Source: Desulfobacter postgatei 2ac9
GTDB taxonomy: Bacteria > Desulfobacterota > Desulfobacteria > Desulfobacterales > Desulfobacteraceae
Length of the DNA: 64,000 bases
Assembly: GCF_000233695.2 (NCBI RefSeq)
Contig: NZ_CM001488.1
Coordinates: 140,549-204,548 of the forward strand
Direction of reading: 5' to 3'
In this document: positions 43,427 through 52,769 of the stretch, in pieces
How the letters are laid out: each line of letters opens with the position of its first letter
How positions within the stretch are numbered: position 1 is the first letter of the stretch
Made by a program: the position numbers and the translations under genes
Notes under the pieces: model-generated
The model's database searches: none
What the model saw: the letters and a program-made list of their open reading frames with translations, nothing else
What the model was told of the DNA's origin: nothing

Positions 43427-44263
43427 ATGAAAGATGCGATCAAAACCCATTATACCTGCCCGGCGCTTGGGGCGAAAATTCGCCGGGTACTTGAAAAAGC
43501 AGGCAAAATTCCGGGACAGATCAGTCTGCGGGATCTTGCCCCGGTTGACCAGCTTCATACGGGTGCAGCCCCTGCGACCATCGAATTGATGGAACACGCC
43601 GGTCTGGACAAAGGCATGACCATTTTGGATGCCGGCTGCGGTATTGGTGGCACATCCCGGCTTCTGGCACAAAATTTCGGTCTTGTTGTCCATGGCATTG
43701 ACCTGTCCGAAGAGTTCATTGAAACCGCAAGCATGTTAAACCAGTGGTGCGGCTTTGCAAAGGAGGGTATCATTAACTTTCAACACGGATCCCTGCTGGC
43801 CTTACCCTACCCGGACAACTTTTTTGACGCTGTGCTCTGCCAGCACGTATTGCTCAACATAAAAGATAAACCAAAGGTCTTTGCCGAATTTTCAAGGGTA
43901 CTGGCCCCCCGGGGCAAACTGATCCTGCACGAGATTGTGGATGGCCCAGGGCCCGCCCCCCTTTACCCTGTCCCCTGGGCCGGTAATGCGGCGGCCTCCA
44001 TGCTCTGCTCCCGGCAAAACATTGAGGCGTATGCAGAAAACGCCGGATTCAAACTTATTTTCAGTGAAGATAAAACAACGCATGCAGCGCTTTGGTGGGA
44101 AAAGGTAAATGCCATCAAAAAGGCCAGGGGCACAGACCCTTTGAACCCGAGCCTGGTTTTCGGGGAAAATGCCGGGAGTTTCGGCGCAAACATGGAAAAA
44201 AATTTCAAAGAACAGGCTGTGCTGTGCGTGGAAAATATCTGGGTAAAATCCAATTTTTCTTAA
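43427..44263 (+). CDS. Class I SAM-dependent methyltransferase
   Basis: A 278-residue methyltransferase with motif I MTILDAGCGIGGTSRLLA, acidic GIDLSEEFIE, and motif LLALPYPDNFFDAVLCQHVL. The pattern is closest to glycine/sarcosine/dimethylglycine-type or UbiE-like N/C-methyltransferases. Substrate unknown. Divergent from glucokinase, 113 bases apart from its start. Confidence 0.85.
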   Translation: MKDAIKTHYTCPALGAKIRRVLEKAGKIPGQISLRDLAPVDQLHTGAAPATIELMEHAGLDKGMTILDAGCGIGGTSRLLAQNFGLVVHGIDLSEEFIETASMLNQWCGFAKEGIINFQHGSLLALPYPDNFFDAVLCQHVLLNIKDKPKVFAEFSRVLAPRGKLILHEIVDGPGPAPLYPVPWAGNAAASMLCSRQNIEAYAENAGFKLIFSEDKTTHAALWWEKVNAIKKARGTDPLNPSLVFGENAGSFGANMEKNFKEQAVLCVENIWVKSNFS

Positions 44264-44428
44264 AAAATATTTAACCCATGTTTTTTAAATTCTTATGGGT
44301 CTGGTGTAATCTTTATTGACGCCAATCACCATGTTCTATATCAGTTAATTCTAAACACACACCTGACGCGTCTGGCAGTCAGTTCCCTGGCGGAAGTAAA
44401 GGTACATTTGCAATAAACGGAGCAACCC

Positions 44429-45277
44429 ATGGACACTTATTATATTGACGGCAAATTCGTATCAGAAGACGAGGCCACCCTTTCTGTAAAAGACATCACC
44501 GTATTAAGGGGATTTGGTGTATTTGATTTTCTGATCACCTATAACAGACGCCCCTTTCGTCTGGAAAAACATGTGGCCCGCCTGGAAAATTCCGCCCGCC
44601 ATATCGGACTCGAACTGAACCATTCGAAAAAAGAGATCTGCGACATTGTCATGCAGACCATAGAAAAGAACCCGGACCACAAAGAGGAAAATATCCGCAT
44701 CGTCTACACCGGCGGCATCAGCTCTGACGGCGTAACCCCCCAGGGCAACGGTATCCTCATGGTTATGGCCACGCCCAAGCACGAACTGCCGGAATGGTGG
44801 TATACCAAAGGCACCAAAATCATCACCGTGGACATGGAAAGATTTATTCCCGAAGCCAAGAGCAGCAACTATCTGTCAGCCGTCTTTGCCCAGCAAAAGG
44901 CCCGCAGCCTTGGGGCCGTTGAAGCCATATACAAAGACAAGGACAACCGGTTGCTGGAAGGCACCACCACCAATCTTTTTGCATTCAAAGGCACCACCCT
45001 GATCACCCCGCCCAGCGGCATTCTGTCCGGCGTAACCCGGGACGCGGTTCTTGAGCTGTTAGAAAAAAAATATGACATTGTCCTGGATTTTATCCCCCAG
45101 ACAGATCTGGCCGGCATGGATGAAATGTTTATCACGGCATCAAATAAAGAGATTGTGCCCGTCATCCAGGTCGATGATACGCTTATTGCCGACGGCAAAC
45201 CCGGAAAAAAAACCCTTGCCCTGATGGCAGACTGGAAAGCATACACAACAGCCTACGGTCTTGGAAAGGCAGACTGA
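44429..45277 (+). CDS. Class IV pyridoxal-phosphate aminotransferase
   Basis: A 282-residue fold-type IV aminotransferase. PLP-lysine in FIPEAKSSNYLSAV, and LLEGTTTNLFAFKG plus GILSGVTRDAVLEL match the phosphate- and cofactor-binding loops. The family includes branched-chain aminotransferase, D-amino acid aminotransferase and aminodeoxychorismate lyase. Its stop overlaps the start of the alanine racemase gene (45277), which favours a link to D-alanine or related D-amino acids, but branched-chain use cannot be ruled out. Confidence 0.88.
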   Translation: MDTYYIDGKFVSEDEATLSVKDITVLRGFGVFDFLITYNRRPFRLEKHVARLENSARHIGLELNHSKKEICDIVMQTIEKNPDHKEENIRIVYTGGISSDGVTPQGNGILMVMATPKHELPEWWYTKGTKIITVDMERFIPEAKSSNYLSAVFAQQKARSLGAVEAIYKDKDNRLLEGTTTNLFAFKGTTLITPPSGILSGVTRDAVLELLEKKYDIVLDFIPQTDLAGMDEMFITASNKEIVPVIQVDDTLIADGKPGKKTLALMADWKAYTTAYGLGKAD

Positions 45278-46446
45278 TGAATACCCCCAAAGCGGGTCTC
45301 CTTGAGCCCCAAAGCCGGGTGCAGGTAGATCTGTCCGCCTTTGGACAGAATGTGCGAACCCTCAAAAGCCTTACGCCAACCGGTACCCGGTTCTGCGCCG
45401 TGGTCAAGGCCAATGCTTACGGGCATGGCGGGATACAGTGCGCAAAAACCGCACTGGAAAACGGAAGCCATTTTCTTGCCGTGGTCCGGATCTCGGAAGC
45501 CGTTGCCATGAGAGATGCCGGTATCACGGCGCCCATTCTTCTTTTAGGAGACGCCCTGCCTGAACAGGTCTCCTTTCTTGCAACCCACGGCATCCGGGCA
45601 AGCGTGGCTGATATCCAAACGGCCCGGGCCCTGTCTGCCGCGGCCCAAGCCTTAAACACCACGCTTAAAATTCATATCAAGCTGGATACAGGCATGGGGC
45701 GCCTGGGGTTTCTTCATCCCGACGTAGTGATAAAGGAGTCCGGGCAGGCGGCGGGTATAGGTCAGGCCCGGGAGATTGCGGGCCTAAAGGGAATGGAGGT
45801 GGAAGGCACCTACACCCATTTTGCCAAGGCGGACATGATCGACAAAACCCATGTCAAAGGACAACTGGCCCGGTTCAATGACATGGTTGCCATGCTGGCG
45901 GATATGGGAATTCACCCTGAAATCCGCCATGCAGCCAACTCCGCAGCGCTTCTTGAGTTGCCCGAAGCCCATTTTGACATGGTGCGCCCGGGCATTGCCA
46001 TGTACGGGATGGCCCCGTCCGGTGAGGTGGACATCACAGGGCATAAGCTTGTACCGATCATGTCCATCACGGCAAAGGTCATTTATGTCAAGGCAGTGCC
46101 CAAGGATTTCAGCATCTCCTACGGGTCCACCCACGTCACAGCGGCCCCCACGGTGATTGCCACGGTGCCCATCGGGTATGCAGACGGGTACAGCCGGCTT
46201 TTGTCCAACCAGGGACAGATGCTGATCAAAGGCCAAAAGGCCCCTATTGTGGGCCGGGTTACCATGGATTTTACCATGATTGATGTGGGGCACATTCCGG
46301 GAATCAAACCCGGAGATGATGTCACCATTCTCGGTACCCAGGCAAATGAACGGATTACGGCGGACGACATCGCCGGTCTCACAGGCACCATCAATTACGA
46401 GGTCACGGCAGGCCTGACCGGGCGGATGCCTGTGTCATACGTGTAA
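45277..46446 (+). CDS. alr: Alanine racemase
   Basis: A 389-residue PLP enzyme making D-alanine for peptidoglycan. The PLP lysine is in CAVVKANAYGHGG, the second catalytic base tyrosine in SISYGSTHVT, and the family segments HIKLDTGMGRLGF, RHAANSAALLELP, RPGIAMYGMAP and GRVTMDFTMIDVG are present. Translationally coupled (one-base overlap, TGATG type) to the upstream class IV aminotransferase. Confidence 0.96.
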   Translation: MNTPKAGLLEPQSRVQVDLSAFGQNVRTLKSLTPTGTRFCAVVKANAYGHGGIQCAKTALENGSHFLAVVRISEAVAMRDAGITAPILLLGDALPEQVSFLATHGIRASVADIQTARALSAAAQALNTTLKIHIKLDTGMGRLGFLHPDVVIKESGQAAGIGQAREIAGLKGMEVEGTYTHFAKADMIDKTHVKGQLARFNDMVAMLADMGIHPEIRHAANSAALLELPEAHFDMVRPGIAMYGMAPSGEVDITGHKLVPIMSITAKVIYVKAVPKDFSISYGSTHVTAAPTVIATVPIGYADGYSRLLSNQGQMLIKGQKAPIVGRVTMDFTMIDVGHIPGIKPGDDVTILGTQANERITADDIAGLTGTINYEVTAGLTGRMPVSYV

Positions 46447-46458
46447 AAAAACCTTCCC

Positions 46459-46931
46459 ATGCCAAATACAAACCGCTTTAACTTTCAGACCGGTTCCTGG
46501 TCCCAGGATGCCGGGCCAACAGATGCCGCGACCCTGGTCATTGCCGGAGACTGGGCGCCGTGCCGTTTTCCGCCGTCACCCTGGGCAACAACCACATGTT
46601 TGATTTTGGTGTTGAGGGGTTCCAGCAGACCGTCAGGCTCCTGGATCGCCACGGCATCGCCGGCACATGCGCCGGCATGACCAAAGCAGAAGCTCAAGCG
46701 CCCCTGATGATGGAAGCCAAAGGGGTTCGTATTGCCATTGTCAACATCAGCGAAGGAGAAGATCTGACCGCAGCCGGGCCCGGACCGGGTGTGGCCGGAT
46801 GGGACATTAAAGGGGCCTGTACCCGCATCAAAAAAAGGCGCAATGGAAGACTACCGCACCCTGATCGACCATATCGTCAGCTCGGCCCTGGCGCGGTACG
46901 GCATTGCCTGATTACTGTAGAAAAGCTCTAA
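46459..46931 (+). pseudogene. CapA/PgsA-like polyglutamate-capsule protein, decayed
   Basis: Fragments of a PGA_cap (CapA) protein in several frames. First frame: TDAATLVIAGDWAP, the N-terminal metal-site strand; then a jump to a second frame with FSAVTLGNNHMFDFGVEGFQQ, MEAKGVRIAIVNISEGED and PGVAGWDIKGACTRIKK; then another frame with MEDYRTLIDHIVSSALARYG to a TGA near 46911. Intact proteins are roughly 350-400 residues, so internal deletions and at least two frameshifts have occurred. It lies 12 bases after alr. Confidence 0.75.
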
Positions 46932-47259
46932 GACTATGTTTTTTAAGAGGGCAATTTAAGATACGGAAAGTATCAAGATTCCGTTCAGAATAACAATGTC
47001 GAAATCGGTTTTATCAAACGAACGTTTTTTGAGACTCAATAAAAAGGTAGGTCATATTTCTAAAACAAAAGCACCGAGCCTTTCTTTTGCCATTTATCAC
47101 GTTTCTGAAATCATTGGGAGTGATTGATCATACCATTAGTGCTTGGTCAATTTCAGGTCACCAAAAGTCGATTTTTGCCATCCTAAAAAAGAAGGAGTAT
47201 GTTCTATTAAATTGATTTTTGAAAGGACTTTTTTATCTCCTCGAATCCTGAACAACATT
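46932..47259. other. AT-rich gap with no recognised gene
   Basis: About 330 bases between the capA pseudogene and the two-TM protein. Only short frames without domains; no clear terminator or RNA signature seen. Confidence 0.5.
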
Positions 47260-47961
47260 TTATTTAAACTTCGTGAAATGAGGGTCTTCAAGGGGAATAT
47301 TGGCGAATGACTTCCTTTGTTTTTCATAAACCAAATCAATACGAGTTTTGAATCGTTTCATAAAAGCAATAATGAAATCTATATCTCCCGCAGTCGTTGA
47401 TATTGGGGGAAGGGTTGGATTGCAGATCATTTTATTATTCAATAATTGGACAAAAAATAACTTATCGTGTGCACCGATGCATTCGCTAATTAAAGATTCT
47501 CCTAAATATTTTAGCAAGCCTGCATTTTCAATCATTGAGCTTAGACCCTCAAAAAGATATTTATACTTATTGAGTAAATCAATATCTTTTTGAGGGTGGA
47601 TTATGAATTTTTTATAATATTCAACTCGTTGCGTATTTATAGCTAAAAACATGCTTGCAGCATAAAGCGTCTGTATCTCCTCCTCAAGGTTGCGTGCTAC
47701 TTCTTGATTAAATTTAGCCTTAAAACTAATCATTGCCGCTATTGATGCTATAAGAGCGGCCAATCCCAAAAATACTTGAGAAATTATTGAAACGTCTTTC
47801 GTACTTGATGCAACACTGAGCATAAAGTATCCACTCATCACAAAAGCGACAAAAACAATTGCAAAAAAAATATATAAGTTCTTCACCGATAGCAAACTAC
47901 TTATATATCTGGCTATTTTTATGCCCATATTAGCAATCCTTTTACATGACAATAAATTCAA
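47260..47961 (-). CDS. Hypothetical two-transmembrane protein with helical cytoplasmic domain
   Basis: A 233-residue protein (or 222 from the internal MGIKIARYISSLL). Two close hydrophobic segments (LYIFFAIVFVAFVMSGYFML; VSIISQVFLGLAALIASIAA) are followed by about 150 residues of mainly helical, charged sequence. I do not recognise the family. The layout (two TM helices then a cytoplasmic helical domain) resembles SLATT-type and other small membrane effectors, but this is only architecture. AT-rich, alone, among accessory DNA. Confidence 0.6.
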   Translation of the reverse strand: MNLLSCKRIANMGIKIARYISSLLSVKNLYIFFAIVFVAFVMSGYFMLSVASSTKDVSIISQVFLGLAALIASIAAMISFKAKFNQEVARNLEEEIQTLYAASMFLAINTQRVEYYKKFIIHPQKDIDLLNKYKYLFEGLSSMIENAGLLKYLGESLISECIGAHDKLFFVQLLNNKMICNPTLPPISTTAGDIDFIIAFMKRFKTRIDLVYEKQRKSFANIPLEDPHFTKFK

Positions 47962-48817
47962 AAAGTCTCATTGATTTTTTCTTATGATGAGATTCAAATA
48001 TTGTAACGCTTTTTTTGAAGCCTTTTTTTAAGGTAACTTGTGTATTTAATGTAAAATCAGAAGGTTGCAAGAACGATGCAAAAAATACAATTTGCAAAAT
48101 ATTGTAACGTTCAGGAAAAATCTGATTTTTAGGCTGACGTTTCAAAAATGAGCCATGAAGGTGGATTAAAAACTATATGTAAAGTCAATAGGTTATAACA
48201 AAAATGCTTTGAGGCTGAAAAAAATGTCGCCAATTGGCGACACCTGTATGCTTCTATAAATTCAAGTCATCTGAACAGATAGCATGATATTTTGACCGCT
48301 ACAAGCAAAATTTCAGGAGCTGGGTAATGCGGCGGGATAAGCTGGGTACTTTTTTAAATTTCAGCAGGATAAGCGGCGGGATAATACCCAGGCAAACGTT
48401 ACAGTTTTTTGTCACTGATTCAGTGGGACAACGTTACACTTTTTGAATCTTACCATTCTTAAACCTTTAAAGAAAAGTATTCAAAATTGTGAAATGGCAG
48501 GCAATTTGAGGGAATTGGTTTATAGGCGGGATTAGCCGGGGTCAACCGGGAACTGGTGGGACTGGCGAGGGCCTTGGTGGTTTTTGGGTGGGTGTCAAGG
48601 GGGTTCTGGCAATCTTAGGGAATTTCGTATTTTTGGGCTATTCTTGCACTTAATCTCAGGTTTTTAAAAATAGTATCAGCTTTTATAACAGTCGGTTGAT
48701 GTGTTAACAGGTTCGAAGTTTGCTTTTTTGTGCTGGGATTTAGTTAAAAACCTGGGAGGTTGATTTTAGGGCCTTTCAGGGTTTTTGGTTAATGGTAAAA
48801 AAAATGAAGTTGGAAGT
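47962..48817. other. Repeat-rich noncoding region
   Basis: No gene seen in about 850 bases. It holds AAATATTGTAACG twice (47996-48008, 48097-48109), a perfect 18-base palindrome (48225-48242), direct repeats of AAATTTCAG and GCGGCGGGATAA 44-48 bases apart, AACGTTACA twice (48395, 48430) in inverse orientation to TGTAACGTT at 48103, and a G-rich stretch at 48520-48620. It looks like the eroded ends of a mobile element. Confidence 0.5.
48225..48242. promoter_or_regulatory. Perfect 18-bp palindrome, operator-like
   Basis: TGTCGCCAA followed by its exact reverse complement TTGGCGACA with no spacer. A symmetric site of this size suits a dimeric helix-turn-helix repressor. No adjacent regulator gene remains. 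Confidence 0.45.
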
Positions 48818-49514
48818 TTATTCCGTATCTTTGTCAATTTTACTTAGCCCTTTGTCTGATTCTTTTTTGAAATCTACGAGAGAGACCTTAAAGTTTTTCA
48901 AATTGTCTGGGAGATTTGAGAAGACAAACATGAATGGTGATGACACGTCTGGTTTTATAGATCTATTTTCAGTCATGAGCTGTTTTTCGATTTCAGTGAT
49001 CTTCATTTTTTTTAAATTGGCTTCATCTATTGTGTTCCCACAATAGACGGTCCGGTTAATAGCTTCGATATTGTCAGACGTAAACAACACCCCTTTTAGT
49101 TTTACATGCGATATGTCATGTGCCGCAGGATTTTTTAATATCCCGGTGACAATGAATAGATCCCCTTCTGTTTCTGACAATATAAACTTCCCATCAATGC
49201 TTTCCTCAGCAATAACTGGCGGCAGGTTGTTTTTTTCTGATATAGCTAACTGCGTATAAAGAGCAAGGTCCTGAGCTTCTCCAAGTTGTTCAGGGGTTAA
49301 TTTCTTTTCGAGTTCTTTCTGCCTTTCCTTAGCTTCCTCATGTCCTTGAGCGGCTGCCAGGCTAAACCACATATAGGCTTGTTTATAGTTCTGTGGGATA
49401 CCAACGCCAGAACGGCAGCTTTCCCCTACCTCGAACTGAGCGTTTTTGTCACCTAATTGTGCGTTTTTAATATTTTTTGATAAATCATTCGCTACCGCCG
49501 TACAATAAGGAATA
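48818..49514 (-). pseudogene. Sel1-repeat secreted protein, C-terminal part (split by IS1380 copy 2)
   Basis: Continuous minus-strand frame from the IS edge to the stop at 48818. It begins inside a signal peptide (PYCTAVAND), contains a Sel1-type repeat (NAQFEVGESCRSGVGIPQNY, QAYMWFSLAAAQGHEEA, then LTPEQLGEAQDLA) and a C-terminal beta-rich domain (SEKNNLPPVIAEES, LFIVTGILKNP, VKLKGVLFTSDN) resembling DUF3426-like folds. The first in-frame ATG left is internal (49372). With IS1380 and one target copy removed, it joins exactly to MKKTLISIIIFAALSI at 51240-51288 to give 246 residues. Confidence 0.8.
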
Positions 49515-51239
49515 CCTGAGTTAGCGGCATAAAGATTGCTTTTTTAATTATAACATATTGAAATTTTAATATAAAATTAATACAATGGCATTAAAAAAAC
49601 ATTCACTTCGGAGGTGAAGACCGATGCCGACCACTATCAATGTAAAACATGGAAATGAAAACCTTGTCAGTCAAAGCGGATTGCTCCCTGTAGGTGCATT
49701 GCTTAAGTCGATTAATTTTGCCCAGCGGTTCAAAAATTTACCGGATGTACATTGTGTTGATCCTAATATTTCTCATGGAGAGATCCTTTCGTCCATGTTG
49801 GGACTTATTTGTGTTGGTAAGCCAGACTATATCGCTATTGAAATTTTCAGGCAGGATCCATTTTTCTTTACACAATCTCTGGGAATCAGCAATTGTCCTT
49901 CTCAATCAACATTGCGTGAACGCATTGACCTGATCGGGGAATCTGCCAATGAACTTATCAAGGAGGCTTCAGTTGAAATGATTCGAGGCAAAGCACCCGC
50001 CATTTCACCGGTTCAGACGAGTGTCGGCAATTATATTCCCTTAGATCTGGACGTTAGCCCTTTTGACAATTCAAAAACGAAAAAAGAGGGAGTTTCCAGG
50101 ACATACAAAGGCTGTGATGGCTATGCACCAATGTTCGGATATTTAGGAACTGAAGGATACTTAATCAATGTAGAGCTTAGAGAAGGCAGCCAGCATTAGT
50201 CAAAAAAACACCCCGGAATTCATTCAAGAAATATTAAAATTAACCAGGCAGATTACCCAGGAACCTCTTCTTATCCGTCTTGATTCAGGAAATGACAGTC
50301 AGGATAATTTTGAAGTAATAAAAACATGCGAAGGTGTTGATGTCTTGGTTAAGCGCAATTTACGTAAAGAATCTTTGGATGGTTGGCTTATCCTGGCCCA
50401 GAATACTGAAAGCGTTAGATTGATTCGCTGTGGACACAAAAGTGTGTGGGTCGGGCAAACAACTGTTGACCCAAAAGGGCGGGCATTGCCACGTCCGATT
50501 GTCTTCAAAGTGACTGAACGATATGAAGAAAAAGGGGAGCCCCTGCTTTTTCCCACAATTGAAGTCGAGACCTATTGGGTTACCATCGCCGGGCTGAGCC
50601 CCCAAGAGGTCATCAATTTATACCATGATCATGGAACCAGTGAACAATTTCATTCAGAAATCAAAAGTGATCTTGGGTTAGAACGCTTCCCCAGTTGCCG
50701 TTTTAGCAGCAACAGCCTGATTCTCCATCTTGCTCTTTTGGCGTATAACATTCTTAGAATCATAGGCCAAATTAGCCTTGAGGAGCAGGATGAGAACAAT
50801 CTTCCGATCAACCGTAGAAAAAAAGTCTCACGAAGGAGGTTAAGAACAGTTATGCAGGATTTAATGTATATGGCTGGCCGTTTAATATATAGTGGTCGGC
50901 GGTGGAGCATTTCATTTGGTAAGATCAACCCGTTTGCCCAATTGGCTGAGAACGTATTGTACCGGTTACGTTGTTCTCCAGGATAAGCACATTATTGGGT
51001 AAAAAATCGGGATGGAGAAGTTATGCGCAGAGCGCTAATGGTGAACTGTGCCTATCTGGCGTGATTTGACCATGGGTAATCAAGTATAGTTCAGTAAAAA
51101 AATGGATTAGCTAAGATTGCTGGCCAATAAGTCATCAAATATGATCTTGGGTCAGGGTTTGCAGAGGCCAAGCCTCAGCAGATTTTTATGTATCAGAGCG
51201 CAAGGGTTGGCTAAGCAAATTTTATGCCGGGAATCCAGG
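49515..51239 (+). mobile_element. IS1380-family insertion sequence, copy 2 (frameshifted, 1725 bp)
   Basis: Same ends as copy 1, with target duplications GAATA at 49510-49514 and 51240-51244. One base longer than copy 1: an extra A in the transposase (CAGCATTAGTC versus CAGCATTGTC near 50197) creates an immediate TAG. Otherwise I see no difference, so it inserted recently. It disrupts the Sel1-repeat gene. Confidence 0.92.
49624..50986 (+). pseudogene. IS1380-family transposase (copy 2, frameshifted)
   Basis: Same transposase as 36041-37402, but a single-base insertion at about 50197 stops the first frame after 191 residues (...REGSQH) and moves the rest into another frame, open again to 50986. 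The catalytic residues are separated, so the product is presumed inactive; the element could still move if copy 1 supplies transposase. Confidence 0.92.
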
Positions 51240-51288
51240 GAATAGATAACGCAGCAAAAATAATAATAGAAATTAATGTCTTTTTCAT
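51240..51288 (-). pseudogene. Sel1-repeat secreted protein, N-terminal part
   Basis: Start codon at 51288 and 16 codons reading MKKTLISIIIFAALSI, a signal-peptide core, cut by IS1380 copy 2 at the GAATA duplication. It continues in frame at 49509 after removal of the element. Its ATG overlaps the stop of an upstream frame (TAATG). Confidence 0.8.
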
Positions 51289-51485
51289 TAATGCCCCAAT
51301 GTTAAGGTTAAATATCCGTCATTTATATCGTATTCTTTCCCATCTGTAAAAGTTCCACAATTGTGGAACTTTTGTCCTCCAGGAGCATCTACGCCATAAA
51401 AATCAACTAAAGGCTTTGTTATTCTATGATTTAAGCCTATTGAAAGCCAACTTAATTGGACATTAACCTGCCCTAACCCGAAAAA
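51288..51485 (-). pseudogene. C-terminal remnant of a gene upstream of the Sel1-repeat gene
   Basis: A minus-strand frame open for 65 codons and ending in TAATG overlapping the Sel1 gene start. It reads LGQVNVQLSWLSIGLNH, then FYGVDAPGG, TFTDGKEYDINDGYLTL and TLGH, which looks like real protein but has no start codon; a TGA and frame changes lie just upstream (a plausible preceding piece, IKLTVDFSG, is in another frame). Family not recognised. Confidence 0.45.
51348..51373. repeat. Perfect 26-bp palindrome
   Basis: AAAAGTTCCACAA followed by its exact reverse complement. It lies inside the coding-like remnant and 60 bases upstream of the Sel1-repeat start, so it may be an operator, an RNA hairpin with T-run, or coincidence of coding sequence (KFHNCGTF). 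Confidence 0.6.
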
Positions 51486-51721
51486 TCAACAGTCAATTTA
51501 ATACCCTGTTAAATTTCATTTCCAAGAACGCATTGATTACATTTAATATATTATACTCCTGCCTCTGATTGAACCTTGAACAAGGCGAGTATTTTGTCTA
51601 TTATGTGTCACCAAGAACATTGTGAATAAAGGCGTTGACTACTTCTGATATTGATAATGTCAGTTCAAATATTATTAAAGTATAAACAGATCCCGGATTA
51701 AATTATTCCGAGCCGCTAAAC

Positions 51722-52651
51722 CTAAATAAAGGATTTCAAAGAATTATCAAAGGCTTTTTTCAGCATGTCCGCAATGGTCCGGTCAACTGCCTGAGCTGCC
51801 ATTTCAAGAAGATTGGAAAAGGAGGGCTTAGATTTGTCCGCTCGCCCGTTATCCGTCTGACTCTCATCCACCAGGGCCTCATCCTCACCGGCCTGTGCCT
51901 GACTGGCTTCATTCGCTTTCTGGGTTTCCAGATAATGATCAAACAGGCTGCTTAAGGGTTCACGCGCCCGGGCCAGGGATTCCTCCTGCTGTTTTTCCAG
52001 AAGCTCGGAGAGCTGATCCATAAAAGAAGTTGCCAGATTACGAGCCATGCGCGTGGTTCCGCCATCATCTGTACCCGCAGTATCGGAATCCTCAAGATAC
52101 GCTGCGGCCAGGTCCTGTCCCAGGGCACCTGTGGTGGCGGTCTGCTCTTGACTGTACATGGCATATCCGGACGTCACCGTGATATCGGCTTCATAGGAAG
52201 AAATTGAATCGTAATATCCCATGCGCATGGCCTCGGAAACCGCATCCATCATGTCTCCTTCCATCATCTCTCCGATAATGTTGTCCACACCGGTTATAAT
52301 GGATTCAATATCCTCAAGTTCCTCTTCGTTCAAATCCCCTTCCACCGTAAATGAAAACGTTTCTCCGGTACTTAAGGTAATTTCCCGGACATTGTACGAG
52401 GCTGCAGCATAGCCGTCTTTATTGCTGATGATGCCCCGGCTGCTGTATTCATAGGCTTCAAGTTGGGAATCTTGGGTGCTGGAGAGGGTAACCACATCCC
52501 CCTCGCGTGTCTGGATAGTCAATCCCGCATCAAGGCTTGAATATGAATTTACATAAAGTTCGCTTGAACTTGAAGCACGACTGTTGTTTGACAATGCGGC
52601 CCGGTTATGCAGACCGTAGGCGTTAGCTTGCGACACGCTGTTCATCATCAT
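51722..52651 (-). CDS. Hypothetical acidic low-complexity protein
   Basis: A 309-residue protein (MMMNSVSQANAYGLHNRAA...), Ser/Glu/Asp-rich, no signal peptide or membrane segment. A central part (REGDVVTLSSTQDSQLEAYEY, STGETFSFTVEGDLNEEELEDI) looks beta-rich; the C-terminal half is helical. I do not recognise a named domain. Preceded by a fair ribosome-binding site (CAGGAGAATG). Base composition is like the core genome, so it is probably native. Confidence 0.7.
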   Translation of the reverse strand: MMMNSVSQANAYGLHNRAALSNNSRASSSSELYVNSYSSLDAGLTIQTREGDVVTLSSTQDSQLEAYEYSSRGIISNKDGYAAASYNVREITLSTGETFSFTVEGDLNEEELEDIESIITGVDNIIGEMMEGDMMDAVSEAMRMGYYDSISSYEADITVTSGYAMYSQEQTATTGALGQDLAAAYLEDSDTAGTDDGGTTRMARNLATSFMDQLSELLEKQQEESLARAREPLSSLFDHYLETQKANEASQAQAGEDEALVDESQTDNGRADKSKPSFSNLLEMAAQAVDRTIADMLKKAFDNSLKSFI

Positions 52652-52769
52652 TCTCCTGATTTAACGGTTTTAACGACTTTTTCTTTTCCTGATGATATCG
52701 GCAGCACTGGTAAAAACCTAAATTTTTTATGAATAACTATTGATACAGCCCGACAAACCGGTTTCAGCA

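Noticed and set aside
47136-47339. A 67-codon frame overlapping the end of the two-TM protein gene
   Set aside because: Overlaps the stronger gene in another frame and shows no protein features.
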